This document shows, piece by piece, positions 43,427 to 52,832 of a DNA stretch of 64,000 nucleotides. The number at the start of each line of letters is the position of its first letter. Within the stretch, counting starts at the first letter, position 1. Position numbers and translations under genes: made by a program. The notes beneath the pieces are model-generated. The model was not told where the DNA came from. It saw only the letters and a program-made list of their open reading frames with translations, and ran no database searches. The DNA is from an uncultured Myxococcales bacterium (GTDB taxonomy: Bacteria > Myxococcota_A > UBA9042). Location of the stretch: the NCBI GenBank assembly GCA_903840165.1, contig CAIMEY010000047.1, positions 1 to 64,000 on the forward strand, given 5' to 3'.

Positions 43427-46147
43427 ATGCGCACGGACGGGCAGCCGGTCCACACGCACAAAAGGGGCAGCTTGGCCAGCAACTTCGGACGATTTGAGCT
43501 CCTAGACCGCATCGGCGTCGGCGGAATGGCCGAGGTGTGGCGGGCCCGCGTCGGCGGCGTTGGCGGATTTGAGAAGATCTTGGTCGTCAAGAAGATTTTG
43601 CCGGCTTTCGCCCAAAACAAGACCTTTATCGACATGCTGCTGGCCGAGGCGCGTCTGTGCGCCGTGTTGCAGCACGCCAATGTCGTGCAAACCTATGAAA
43701 ATGGCGAGATTGACGGGCAGTACTACATCGCGATGGAGTACGTCTCGGGGCCGGACCTGTTCAAGATCCTGTCGCGGGCCACCCAAGGGTCAGTCCGTAT
43801 CCCTTCGGAATTGTGCTTGTTTATTGCCGCGGAGGTCGCCAAGGGACTTCACTACGCCCACAATGCGCGCGACCACTACGGCCGGCCGCTGCACATCATT
43901 CACCGCGACGTTTCCCCTTCAAATATCATCGTTTCCGAGGCAGGCGAAGTCAAGGTCATGGACTTTGGCGTGGCGCGGGCGACCCCTTCCGGTCAGGCAC
44001 CGGAGCAAGCGACGCGGTCGGGCGTGCTCAAGGGCAAGCTTGGCTACATGAGTCCCGAGCAAGTGACGGGGCAGCCTTTTGACCATCGAAGCGATATTTT
44101 TTCTTTAGGAATCATCCTTTATGAGGCGCTGACCCTCAAGCGTCTGTTCCTGGCCAAGACGGACTTGGAAACCCTGGTCAATATCCGCGATGCGCGAATT
44201 GAGCATAAGTTCAAGAAACATACCTACATTGATGAAGGCGTTCGCAACATCTTGCGCAAGGCCTTGGCCCGTGACGTCGCCGAGCGCTATCCAACCGCCA
44301 TGGCCATGCACGACGACATCATGAATTACCTGTATGAAAACAGGATTCATTCGTCCAATCAGAAGTTGGCGGACTTCCTCGGGACCCTGTTTGAGGGCGG
44401 CGCGCTGAACCTGAACCCGCCGCCGCTGCTTGCGCCTAATCCTACCAAACCTCAGCGAATTCTTAGTGTCACACCTGACCATGGTTTGCCGCCGGTGCCG
44501 CCCTCGGCGCTCGGGGTGCCCGCCGTGCCGGCTCCTGTGCAAAAAGCACCGCCGCTGCCAGGGCCTGCGAGTGACGCTGTCAGTTCCAATTCCCTGTCGT
44601 TCTCACCGGGCGACATGAAGAAGATCCGCGATAAGATTTCAGAAAGGCGTGCCGAACAGGCTGCTGCCATGGACACCGCGCGGCCGTCGGCCATTGGCTC
44701 TTCTGCTGATGGCGGTCCTTCGCCCATTCCCCAACTGATTCACCCATCGGTGCGCCCACCTGCGGATACCCCCGCGGATCAGAAGGGGTTTTCGCTTCAC
44801 ACCGAAGGTTCTGCCGAAATTGAGGTGGGGCCCCTGCGGCCCGTGACTTCGCCTTCGGCCATTCGTTCGCTGCTGACGCCGATGCCGGGGCGATTGGAAC
44901 CGCGTGTTAGTCCATCGGAATTTGCCGTTTTAGCCCGACGGACCGAGCAGGAGCCACGGCGCATCCTCCAAGACGGCGGCTCCGTGCGCGTGGTCGGTCT
45001 GGGCGACACAACGCCGGTGCAGACGCCCCCAGAGCCGATGAGCGAGGCCGTCCACGGTGGGCAGACGACCCAAGGCGACATCGACGTCAACGCCATGACC
45101 CGCGACATGATTTCGGCCTTTCACGGCGAAGGTCAGCACTCTGGCGATCATGGCAGTTACAACGTGGTGGCGGCCCCGGAGCCTTCGTCCGTCCAGCAGT
45201 CGCCGCGCCCGCCGACTTCGGGTGCCATCTTCCGCCTGCGGACGGGGGATCGTAAGGAATTCGGGCCTTTAGATCAGACCAACCTGGAGGCTATGCTGCG
45301 ATCGCGCACAGCTTCGCCCGATGACTTGGTGGCCGTGGGCGATCAGCCCTTCCAGCCGATTCGCGCCGTGCCTGTGCTGCAGGCCGTGGTCCGCGCTCTG
45401 ACCGCTGCGTCGGCGGCACCGGTGCTGCAAGGTCCGCTTAGCCAATGGGCTTTTGTCCGCCTTGTCTACCGCGCCTATTCTGAACGTTCTATGGGCTGCC
45501 TCGAACTCCGCCGCGGCGATGCCGTCAAATCCATCTATTTCCGCAGGGGTCGAACGCAGTACATCGCATCGAACCAACAGGCTGAATTACTTGGACCTTT
45601 CATGGTGGCCAATGGCTTCATCAGTCAGGCCGATATCGAAATGGCCATGGCCAAGGCGAGGCAAACCGGCGGAAGACTTGGTGATTTGCTGATTGGCCTC
45701 AACCTCATCAAGCCTTTTCAGCTCTACCAAGTCCTCGAGCGTCAGTTGCGCGCCAAGTTCATCGACGCTTTTGGCTGGACGGACGGGCAGTTCGCCTTCT
45801 ACAACGACGTCGCCCCGCCCGATGACATTGTGCCCCTGGATATTGACCCGCTGACGGTCCTGGCCGAAGGCGTGCGCGAGCGGGTGTCCCTGGCGGTGCT
45901 GGAACCGCTGTTTGAAGACCGCCTGGACAGACCGTTCTATCGGACGCGCAGTCCCGCGATCAGTGTTGGTGCGTTGCGCCTGCAAGCCCGCGAGACCAAA
46001 GCATTAGGCCTGCTGCTCAATGGCAATGTCGCCCGGCCGGCTTATGAGGAACTGTTCGCTAACCGCCCGATGCGCTTGGCTTTGCTTCACGTGTTCTTCT
46101 TGCTGCTGCAGACCGACATTCTGACCTTCGATCGTGAGCGCGCGTAG
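43427..46147 (+). CDS. Ser/Thr protein kinase with GYF-like and DUF4388 domains
   Basis: The 906-residue protein has an N-terminal Hanks-type kinase domain (residues about 20-300): P-loop GVGGMAEV, the VKK lysine, HRDVSPSN, DFG and the activation-loop SPE. A Pro/Ser-rich, probably disordered linker (310-595) follows. Residues about 598-648 resemble a GYF_2-type fold (FGPLDQTNLEAMLRS). Residues about 669-790 match DUF4388 (GCLELRRGDAVKSIYFRRGRTQYIAS, LGDLLIGLNLI), a domain found mainly in deltaproteobacterial signalling proteins. No membrane helix is seen, so it is cytosolic. Partners are unknown. It abuts the phosphodiesterase gene without a gap. Confidence 0.93.
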   Translation: MRTDGQPVHTHKRGSLASNFGRFELLDRIGVGGMAEVWRARVGGVGGFEKILVVKKILPAFAQNKTFIDMLLAEARLCAVLQHANVVQTYENGEIDGQYYIAMEYVSGPDLFKILSRATQGSVRIPSELCLFIAAEVAKGLHYAHNARDHYGRPLHIIHRDVSPSNIIVSEAGEVKVMDFGVARATPSGQAPEQATRSGVLKGKLGYMSPEQVTGQPFDHRSDIFSLGIILYEALTLKRLFLAKTDLETLVNIRDARIEHKFKKHTYIDEGVRNILRKALARDVAERYPTAMAMHDDIMNYLYENRIHSSNQKLADFLGTLFEGGALNLNPPPLLAPNPTKPQRILSVTPDHGLPPVPPSALGVPAVPAPVQKAPPLPGPASDAVSSNSLSFSPGDMKKIRDKISERRAEQAAAMDTARPSAIGSSADGGPSPIPQLIHPSVRPPADTPADQKGFSLHTEGSAEIEVGPLRPVTSPSAIRSLLTPMPGRLEPRVSPSEFAVLARRTEQEPRRILQDGGSVRVVGLGDTTPVQTPPEPMSEAVHGGQTTQGDIDVNAMTRDMISAFHGEGQHSGDHGSYNVVAAPEPSSVQQSPRPPTSGAIFRLRTGDRKEFGPLDQTNLEAMLRSRTASPDDLVAVGDQPFQPIRAVPVLQAVVRALTAASAAPVLQGPLSQWAFVRLVYRAYSERSMGCLELRRGDAVKSIYFRRGRTQYIASNQQAELLGPFMVANGFISQADIEMAMAKARQTGGRLGDLLIGLNLIKPFQLYQVLERQLRAKFIDAFGWTDGQFAFYNDVAPPDDIVPLDIDPLTVLAEGVRERVSLAVLEPLFEDRLDRPFYRTRSPAISVGALRLQARETKALGLLLNGNVARPAYEELFANRPMRLALLHVFFLLLQTDILTFDRERA

Positions 46148-46921
46148 ATGGCCATGCTGGTCCTAGCCCACCGCGGCGCTCGGCAGTTGGCGGTTGAAAA
46201 TACCCTGGAATCCTTAGAGATTGCTCTGGCTGATGGTGCCGATGGCGTCGAATTCGACGTGCAGCGCACTGGCGATGGCGAGCTGATCCTGTTTCATGAC
46301 GCGGACTTGGCGCGACTGACCGGACATCCCCGCGCCGTGACCGCCATTGCCTGGCGCGTTTTGCGAGAAATGCCTTTGCACGACAGGGGGTTTACTGCAC
46401 CGCGCGTGACTCACTTGGATGAAGCCCTCAACCTCTTTGCGCGCTATCCAAAGGCTTGGATTAACGTTGAAATCAAGGTGGATGACGGCAGCGCCAACGG
46501 CCTGCAGTTGGCCCAAGCCCTGGCCAAGCGCCTCCACGGCGTGCCGACGCGGCGGTGGGTCTTTTCGTCCTTTGACCGGGCGGCGTTGCAGCGCCTGCAG
46601 GACCTAGCACCGACCTGGCCTCGTGGTGCCCTGGTGGAATCGGCGAGCGTTGGTGATTTCAAGCACTTAGCGTGCGGTAGTACCGAATCCTTGGCACTGT
46701 CCACCGTCCATCCGGCGTTTGACCTGGTCGACGCTGCCCAGCTTGCCCAATGGCGGGCCCAGGGCTGGCGCGTCTGGCCGTGGACAGTCAACGGCCCTCA
46801 AGCCTGGCAAAAGGCAGTGGAAATGGGGGTCGATGCGGTCATTACCGATGATCCCCAGGGTCTACAGGCCTTTTGCATGCGTCATGGCGTGGCAAGGGGC
46901 GCGGCGGAACTGTCAAAATAG
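46148..46921 (+). CDS. glycerophosphodiester phosphodiesterase
   Basis: This is a GDPD-family enzyme (257 residues) that hydrolyses glycerophosphodiesters to glycerol 3-phosphate and an alcohol. It has the signature AHRGARQLAVENTLESLEIA with the catalytic HR, EFDVQRTGDGELILFHD with the metal-binding Glu/Asp and second His, and the late WTVNGPQAWQKAVEMGVDAVITDDP. There is no signal peptide, so it is cytoplasmic. It starts right after the kinase stop and overlaps the tail of the minus-strand DUF5989 gene by 9 bp. Confidence 0.94.
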   Translation: MAMLVLAHRGARQLAVENTLESLEIALADGADGVEFDVQRTGDGELILFHDADLARLTGHPRAVTAIAWRVLREMPLHDRGFTAPRVTHLDEALNLFARYPKAWINVEIKVDDGSANGLQLAQALAKRLHGVPTRRWVFSSFDRAALQRLQDLAPTWPRGALVESASVGDFKHLACGSTESLALSTVHPAFDLVDAAQLAQWRAQGWRVWPWTVNGPQAWQKAVEMGVDAVITDDPQGLQAFCMRHGVARGAAELSK

Positions 46922-47074
46922 CGTGTAAATATATGGTGCTGCAGCCTGACTGCTGGCCATCAGGATCGCCGCCAGCCCAAGCAAGAACAAAATCGGCAAG
47001 AGCCACCAAGCCTTATGCGCGCGGGCAAAGCCGATGAATTCCATCAATAATTTGCCGACATAACTCAGGCGCAT
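46913..47074 (-). CDS. DUF5989 family small membrane protein
   Basis: This 53-residue frame matches the DUF5989 pattern: a short N-terminus (LLMEFIGFARAHKAWWLLP) followed by one membrane helix (ILFLLGLAAILMASS) and the family-typical end AAAPYIYTLF. The genes upstream are a carbamoyltransferase and an SxtJ-like protein, the usual company of DUF5989. It starts 44 bp after the carbamoyltransferase stop and overlaps the opposite GDPD gene by 9 bp. An in-frame GTG at 47086 is an alternative start. The function is unknown. Confidence 0.85.
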   Translation of the reverse strand: MRLSYVGKLLMEFIGFARAHKAWWLLPILFLLGLAAILMASSQAAAPYIYTLF

Positions 47075-47118
47075 CTTGGCGTTCACCCAATTGCCACGCA
47101 GGCACTCCCCGGGGATTT

Positions 47119-48948
47119 CTAGTCCAACGCAGCAGGTCCTTGCAGGAAATCCTCTTGCAAAAAGCGTGGTTGCTCGTCACGGCGCACCAGCAAATTGCCC
47201 AGAACCAGCGCATCCATCTGCGTGCGCATCAGGCAACGATAGGCCTGTTCCGGCGTGGCGACAATCGGTTCGCCGCGGACGTTGAAGCTCGTATTGACGA
47301 GCATCGGACAGCCAGTTCTAGCAAAGAAGGCGCTGATCAGCTCGTGATATCGTGGGTTTGTCTCTTTGGACACCGTCTGCACCCGCGCCGAGTAGTCCAC
47401 ATGGGTGATGGCCGGCACGTCGGAGCGCGGCGCGTTGGCGATTTCCTGAAGATCGACATATGTTTCAATAGGTTGCATTGGCGTGCGCCTTTGCTCCAGG
47501 ACATCTGCCACCAGCAGCATGTAGGGCGACGGGCGGTCGAGGTCGAAGTACGCCGCGGCGTGTTCCTCCAGGACACTTGGGGCAAACGGCCGAAAACTCT
47601 CGCGAAATTTGATCTTCAGGTTCATCACCGACTGCATGGCCGGCGAGCGCGGGTCGCCGACGATGCTGCGATTGCCCAGGGCGCGCGGCCCAAACTCCAT
47701 GCGGCCCATAAATAGACCAACCACCTGCTGTTTTTCAATCAGTTCAGCGACTTGATCGGCCCAGGTCTGCGGCGAAAGGCGCGTGTAGGGAAAGCCGTGG
47801 CGGTCCAGCCAAGCGGCGATGTCGGCGTCGGCGAATTCCGGCCCTAAATAGCAGCCTTGCATGGCGTCGTGTTGGCCATCGGCGTGGCGCGACTGTCCCA
47901 GCACCGTGTGCCAAGTCGCGTAGGCCGCCCCCAGTGCGCCACCGGCATCGCCCGCGGCTGGCTGAATCCACAGGTTGTCAAACAGCCCGGCGCGCAGCAG
48001 GCGCCCATTGGCCACGCAGTTCAGGGCGACCCCACCGGCTAGGCAGAGATTGCGCTGACCAGTCAAAGACTTCGCGTGCGCCGCCATCGCTAGCACGACT
48101 TCCTCCGTCACGACCTGAATCGAACGCGCGAGGTCCAAATCTCTTTGCTGCAAAGGCGCTTCCGGCTGGCGCGGTGGGCCATCAAACAGGTGGGCAAAGG
48201 CCGGCGTCCACATCTGCTGACCGGCCAAGTAGCCAAAGTACTTCATATCCAAGGCAAAAGATCCGTCTTGCTTGAGGTCCATTAGGCCGCGGATTTGATC
48301 GCAGTACACCGGCCGACCATAAGGCGCGAGCCCCATCAGTTTGTACTCGCCTGAATTCACTTTGAAACCAGCGTAGGCGGTGAAAGCGGCGTACAGCAGG
48401 CCCAGGGAGTGGGGAAAGTTCAATGTTTCAAGCAGTTGCAGATCTTTGCCACGGCCGAGGCCCAAGGAAGCCGTCGCCCATTCCCCCACGCCGTCCAGCG
48501 TCAGCACCGCCGCATCGGCAAAAGGGGAGGGAAAAAAAGCACTTGCAGCATGGGCCTCATGGTGCTCGCAGAAATAGACGGCCCGCGTACGAATGCCCAA
48601 CTTTGCTAATTCACTGTGGATATCCGGTTCAATCCACAGCTTCTTGGTCAGCCAGCTAGGCATGGCCTGGGCAAAACGCGCGGCACCGCGCGGGGCAATG
48701 GCCAGGTGGGTTTCGATCAGGCGGTGGAACTTGAGGATTGGCTTGTCATAATAGGCCACCGCGTCGATGGTATCCCCTGCGGCAATTCCGGCTTGGTCCA
48801 GGCAATAGCGCAAGGATTGCCGAGGGAAACGCGCGTCGGCCTTGATGCGGCTAAAGCGTTCCTCTTGGGCCGCAGCCACAACGACGCCGTCCACCAGCAG
48901 ACATGCGGCAGAGTCATGGTAATAACAGCTGATTCCCAGAATTCGCAT
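47119..48948 (-). CDS. NodU/CmcH family carbamoyltransferase
   Basis: The 609-residue O-carbamoyltransferase transfers a carbamoyl group from carbamoyl phosphate, through carbamoyl-AMP, to a hydroxyl of a sugar or other metabolite. The N-terminal Kae1-like domain shows MRILGISCYYHDSAACLL, the metal-binding HHEAHAASAFF, LTLDGVGEWATAS and the nucleotide-binding LAGGVALNCVANG. The YrdC-like C-terminal domain begins near FMGRMEFGPRALGNRSI and includes LVNTSFNVRGEPIV. The acceptor is unknown. It lies 6 bp downstream of the SxtJ-like gene and just upstream of DUF5989; homologues in this setting are often in cell-envelope or natural-product loci. Confidence 0.95.
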   Translation of the reverse strand: MRILGISCYYHDSAACLLVDGVVVAAAQEERFSRIKADARFPRQSLRYCLDQAGIAAGDTIDAVAYYDKPILKFHRLIETHLAIAPRGAARFAQAMPSWLTKKLWIEPDIHSELAKLGIRTRAVYFCEHHEAHAASAFFPSPFADAAVLTLDGVGEWATASLGLGRGKDLQLLETLNFPHSLGLLYAAFTAYAGFKVNSGEYKLMGLAPYGRPVYCDQIRGLMDLKQDGSFALDMKYFGYLAGQQMWTPAFAHLFDGPPRQPEAPLQQRDLDLARSIQVVTEEVVLAMAAHAKSLTGQRNLCLAGGVALNCVANGRLLRAGLFDNLWIQPAAGDAGGALGAAYATWHTVLGQSRHADGQHDAMQGCYLGPEFADADIAAWLDRHGFPYTRLSPQTWADQVAELIEKQQVVGLFMGRMEFGPRALGNRSIVGDPRSPAMQSVMNLKIKFRESFRPFAPSVLEEHAAAYFDLDRPSPYMLLVADVLEQRRTPMQPIETYVDLQEIANAPRSDVPAITHVDYSARVQTVSKETNPRYHELISAFFARTGCPMLVNTSFNVRGEPIVATPEQAYRCLMRTQMDALVLGNLLVRRDEQPRFLQEDFLQGPAALD

Positions 48949-48954
48949 GGTCGT

Positions 48955-49443
48955 CTAATACGGATGGCGGTGTTGCTCCACCGGCTCAGGGGCAGAAACG
49001 CCTTGACTTGCATGGGGTTGCCAGTAGGAAGGCGCCGCCTTTTGCCAAACTCGATGCAAGGGGTCCCGACCTTGACGCCTCCACAGTCCCAAGGGAGTAA
49101 TCACTAAGAAATACAGGGGTATCAGCGTGGCATAGGCCATCGCCCGACCGCTCAGGCGTCCCAAAGCCTGCAGCGCGGCAGCGACTTGGGCATACCGATC
49201 TGGCTTTGCAAAACGCAGAGTTAGGCCAATCCCCGTCAGCAGCGCGGCGCCAAGGCTCACCTTGGTCCACCCACCTAGCGCCAGGCCCGCAGCAATGCCC
49301 AGGGGCAGCAGGACCTGCAGCCAGGCCGAGCCTACCGCCCAAGGCGGCTTCGCGGGCCCCTCAAGCCGCTGACCTAGCCACGGCACTGGCTGATCCCGGT
49401 GGCTCAGCGGCTCAGTCCCTTGTCTTTGCAGACCAATTGCCAT
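48955..49443 (-). CDS. SxtJ-like membrane protein
   Basis: From the ATG at 49443 this is a 162-residue protein with three or four membrane helices (WLQVLLPLGIAAGLALGG, VSLGAALLTGIGLTLRF, AYATLIPLYFLVITPLGLW). The C-terminal signature GRDPLHRVWQKAAPSYWQP matches SxtJ family proteins, which accompany carbamoyltransferases. The frame is open upstream to 49674, but that part looks non-coding; the ATG has only a modest GGGA. It is the first gene of the three-gene minus-strand operon. The 294 bp to the divergent MFS gene contain no other gene. Confidence 0.8.
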   Translation of the reverse strand: MAIGLQRQGTEPLSHRDQPVPWLGQRLEGPAKPPWAVGSAWLQVLLPLGIAAGLALGGWTKVSLGAALLTGIGLTLRFAKPDRYAQVAAALQALGRLSGRAMAYATLIPLYFLVITPLGLWRRQGRDPLHRVWQKAAPSYWQPHASQGVSAPEPVEQHRHPY

Positions 49444-49737
49444 CCATGTCCCAGTCAGCAGCCCCGATGGCCGCTGCCGCTGCAGCGTGTCGGAGAACGT
49501 TCCAATTGGCAACCGCCGCATGGGCTTGCGGGTAGGCCCAAGACTGCCACAAAGGCGTGGCGCAATCGGCACCAAGATCCACGGGTTGGGATAGGGTAGC
49601 GCCCCGGTCGGCTTGCTGTAGGCGCGGCTGACCGCTATCGTGCGCGCCCTTGTCCCCTTGCCCCGCCTGTGCACAGGCCAGCGCGCGACGGTAGCAGCGG
49701 GAAAATACCCTTATTGCTTGTGTTTGTGGAGTTTTCT

Positions 49738-50997
49738 GTGGCAATCGATCGCGAGACGCAGGTGCGAGAACGGCGGATCGTCGCCCTCATCGGTGCCATT
49801 CAATTCGTCAATATCCTTGACTTTGTCATGGTCATGCCCATGGGCCCTGACTTTGCCAAGGGGTTGCACATCGATCTGTCCAACCTCGGGGCCATTGGCG
49901 GCGCCTACACGCTGTCCGCGGCCGTATCGGGGGTTGTTGGCTCGCTTTTTCTCGACCGCTTCGACCGCCGCACCGCCTTGGCTTGGGCCATGTTTGGCCT
50001 CGTCATCGGTACCGTTGCGGGCGGATTTGCTTGGGATTTGCCTTCTCTCATCGGCGCGCGCGTGCTCGCGGGCTTCTTTGGCGGCCCTGCCTCGGCGTTG
50101 TCGATGTCGATCATCGCCGACACCATCGCTCCAGAACGTCGTGGCCGCGCCATGGGGGCGGTTATGGGTGCATTTTCCGTGGCTTCGGTCATCGGCATCC
50201 CCGTTGGCTTGGAACTGGCGCACCGCGGCGGCTGGCGTCTGCCCTTCTTTGCTGTGGCGGGTCTCGGAATTATCGTCAATGCATTCGCGCTCTTCTATCT
50301 GCCGGCCATGCGCGGACACCTAGACCTCCCCCAGGAGAAGGCCCGCGGCCTGTCCGGCCTCTTACGCCAGTTTTCCAATCGCGACGCGTGGTTGTGTTAC
50401 GGCATGGCCATTGCCGCCATGGGCAGCGCCTTCATGGTCATCCCCAACCTCAGCGCCTACACCCAGCACAACCTCGGATTCCCGCGGCAGAGCCTGGGCC
50501 TGCTCTACCTGTGGGGCGGCGTGGTTTCCTTTGTCGTCATGCGGGTCTCGGGGTGGATCGTCGACCGCTGGGGTGCCCTTGGCGTCAGCATCGCCGCTAC
50601 CCTGGTCTACGGCATCGTGCTGTGGCAGGGGATCTGGCAATGGACCGGTAACTTCCCAGTTTTGCTTGTCTTTGTGCCGTTTTTCATCGCCACCGCCATG
50701 CGCAACGTCTCGTACAACACCCTGGTTTCTAAGGTGCCGACCCCGGCCAATCGCGCTCGTTTCATGTCGGCGCTTTCGGCGGTGCAGCACTTGTCGACGG
50801 CCTGTGGTGCCATGGCGTCGAGCCAAATCCTCAGTGAAGGGCCGGACCATCGTCTCATCGGCATGCCGCAGCTTGCGGCGATTTCCTTCGCAATGAGCCT
50901 GACTTTGCCGATCTTGATGTTCCTGGTTGAAGCGCAGGTGGCGCGCCGAGCCCAACAGGCCCTGACGAGTCTTCAGCCCGCTGCCGCTAGTCGCTGA
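49738..50997 (+). CDS. MFS transporter (drug/sugar efflux type)
   Basis: This 12-helix major facilitator of the DHA1/AraJ type has 419 residues. The loop motif between helices 2 and 3 is present (GSLFLDRFDRRTAL), as are PERRGRAMGAVMGAFSVASVIGIPVG (motif C-like) and repeats of hydrophobic helices to residue 405. The GTG at 49738 has GGAG 6 nt upstream. The substrate cannot be predicted. Its 3' end overlaps the convergent GMC oxidoreductase gene by 25 bp. Confidence 0.93.
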   Translation: MAIDRETQVRERRIVALIGAIQFVNILDFVMVMPMGPDFAKGLHIDLSNLGAIGGAYTLSAAVSGVVGSLFLDRFDRRTALAWAMFGLVIGTVAGGFAWDLPSLIGARVLAGFFGGPASALSMSIIADTIAPERRGRAMGAVMGAFSVASVIGIPVGLELAHRGGWRLPFFAVAGLGIIVNAFALFYLPAMRGHLDLPQEKARGLSGLLRQFSNRDAWLCYGMAIAAMGSAFMVIPNLSAYTQHNLGFPRQSLGLLYLWGGVVSFVVMRVSGWIVDRWGALGVSIAATLVYGIVLWQGIWQWTGNFPVLLVFVPFFIATAMRNVSYNTLVSKVPTPANRARFMSALSAVQHLSTACGAMASSQILSEGPDHRLIGMPQLAAISFAMSLTLPILMFLVEAQVARRAQQALTSLQPAAASR

Positions 50998-52472
50998 CCG
51001 CACAGGCTCGCCAACGCCAGAATGGATGTCTGCGGATTTACACCGGTATTGCTGGGAAAGACACTAGAATCGGCGACGTACAGTTGCGCGAGCTGGTGCA
51101 CGCCAAAGTCCGGGCCTACAACGCTGCGGGCCGGATCGCTGCCCATTGCGGCGGTGCCAAAAAGATGCGTTAAAACCATGGCATAGGCGCGGGGATCTCG
51201 AGGTCCTTCGCTGGCAAAGGCCTGCGCCTGCCGCGGGTCGGTGATCTCCGTCGGCCCGCCGTGCACGCCGAGGTGGACGCGTTCAGCGCCGGCAGCAAGC
51301 AACATTTGCGCCAGAATTGACAAGCCTTTTCGCGTCTTGGCCATGTCCGCGTCCGTCAGTTGGTAGCGAACCACGGGCCTGCCCAGCAGGCTTGGCCGAA
51401 CGGTGCCGCGGGCCTGCGCCTTGACCGCACATCCCCACTCAGCCATGTGCGGCAAGAGCGCCAAATGACGTGACAATTCCTGGCCCACCCCCGGCAGCCT
51501 GGTCATGGCAACGCCGATGTCCATGCCAAGTACCTCAAACTTCAGGCCTTCCTGCCGAAGGCCAATACCTTCATGCCCTTGGGTCGCGCCCTGCCACAGG
51601 TGCACGGGTTCGCGGAAAAAGCCCGCCGCCGATGCCCCTGGATGCCCTTGAAATCCTTCACCTACTGGCCCATGGCGCAGGCCGCTTTGCCACAGTAGGC
51701 ACGGCGTCTGCACCGCACTGGCGGCCAGGACCACGGCGCGACGCGCCTGCAACCGCCACAGCCCTCCCCCTTGACTGCGCGCAAGAACGCCCCGGGCGCG
51801 ACGATGGTCATGATCGATGCGCAAAACCTTGGTATTGAACATAATTTCGGCGCCGTACTCGCAAGCCTGGGGCAGTAGCGTCAGGTCCATGCTCTGTTTG
51901 CGGCCGTGGCGGCACCCTTGCAGACAGCCGCCAGAGCCTTGACATTGCACAACATTGCGCGAAATCGGCCGGTGGGCGATGCCAAGGGCCTGGGCGCCTT
52001 TGGCAAATAGGGCGTTGTGGGTGCCCGCAATGGCCGGATCCGTAGGTGCAATGCCTAGTTCGCGCTCCATCTCATCGGTCAAGGCCTCTAGGGTGTCAAA
52101 GGGCAGGGCTAGGGTCAGGGCGGGGTCGGCCTTGCACCACTGATCGTGGATATCCTTGGGTAAACGCCATGAAATCGCGCCGTTGATAACGCTGGTGCCG
52201 CCGACGACGCGTCCTTGCAGGTAAGGCATCGGCGCCGGGCCACGGGTCAGGCTGCCGCCAAGGTCGCGGTACAAATCGGCCATGGCCTGAAACGAATCTG
52301 CATGAAAATCAGATGGTTTTCGCAGAGGCCCCTCTTCCACGACCAGCACGGATGCGCCCGCCCGAGCCACGGCCCTGGCCACGGCACTGCCCGCTGGACC
52401 ACTGCCGACAATCACAAAATCTGCCGTCTTTTCGCCGTCTTTAGGCAGTACTGCGCCGTCTAGAAGGTTCAT
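50973..52472 (-). CDS. GMC-family FAD oxidoreductase
   Basis: The 499-residue glucose-methanol-choline type flavoenzyme oxidises an alcohol. The FAD Rossmann motif is FVIVGSGPAGSAVARAVARAGASVLVVEEG. Then come GRVVGGTSVINGAISWRLP and a cysteine-bearing stretch CQGSGGCLQGCRHGRKQS that could bind a cluster or make disulfides. The C-terminus has THLFGTAAMG with the conserved catalytic His and SVFPSNTGVNPQTSILALA. The start overlaps the stop of the upstream gene (ATGA). There is no signal peptide. The electron acceptor and substrate are unknown; it is the last gene of a coupled operon with a radical SAM enzyme. Confidence 0.93.
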   Translation of the reverse strand: MNLLDGAVLPKDGEKTADFVIVGSGPAGSAVARAVARAGASVLVVEEGPLRKPSDFHADSFQAMADLYRDLGGSLTRGPAPMPYLQGRVVGGTSVINGAISWRLPKDIHDQWCKADPALTLALPFDTLEALTDEMERELGIAPTDPAIAGTHNALFAKGAQALGIAHRPISRNVVQCQGSGGCLQGCRHGRKQSMDLTLLPQACEYGAEIMFNTKVLRIDHDHRRARGVLARSQGGGLWRLQARRAVVLAASAVQTPCLLWQSGLRHGPVGEGFQGHPGASAAGFFREPVHLWQGATQGHEGIGLRQEGLKFEVLGMDIGVAMTRLPGVGQELSRHLALLPHMAEWGCAVKAQARGTVRPSLLGRPVVRYQLTDADMAKTRKGLSILAQMLLAAGAERVHLGVHGGPTEITDPRQAQAFASEGPRDPRAYAMVLTHLFGTAAMGSDPARSVVGPDFGVHQLAQLYVADSSVFPSNTGVNPQTSILALASLCGQRLAAAG

Positions 52473-52831
52473 GGCCGCCTCTGCATTAGCACCTGCCGCG
52501 CACCCGCATCGGTCCCCAGAGCAAGGCTAGCCAACAGCTTGACCACCAACGTCAATTGCCGGTGCACGTAGAATCGCGACTGCGCCATGCCCTGCAAGAA
52601 CGCTGTCTGCTGGGCGGGATCGAGGCGGTGCAAAGGGCGACCGTGGCGGAGAAAGGGCAGCCAAGTCAGCCAAAAGACGGCAATTGTCAGTCCCGCACGC
52701 AGAAGCAGGGGCGCAGAGCGGTCAAAGGTGTGCCAAAACGCAGCATTGGCGGCGCTCCCGGCACTGGGCGAGCCAAGTTCTTGATTTGCCGGCAAAACGA
52801 GGCTCAAAAGCCGGCAGGCCGCCGTGCGCAC
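52469..52831 (-). CDS. unknown 120-residue protein in the radical SAM-GMC operon
   Basis: The gene starts at a GTG one base after the radical SAM stop and ends overlapping the GMC start, so it is coupled on both sides. The product has one hydrophobic segment (LLRAGLTIAVFWLTWLPFL) and the stretches FWHTFDRSAPLLLR and QTAFLQGMAQSRFYVHRQLTLVVKLLASLALG. The layout recalls the small partner subunits of some GMC oxidoreductases (gluconate 2-dehydrogenase subunit 3-like), but the match is weak. A longer frame reaching 53095 only reads antisense to the radical SAM gene. Confidence 0.7.
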   Translation of the reverse strand: MRTAACRLLSLVLPANQELGSPSAGSAANAAFWHTFDRSAPLLLRAGLTIAVFWLTWLPFLRHGRPLHRLDPAQQTAFLQGMAQSRFYVHRQLTLVVKLLASLALGTDAGARQVLMQRRP

Positions 52832-52832
52832 C

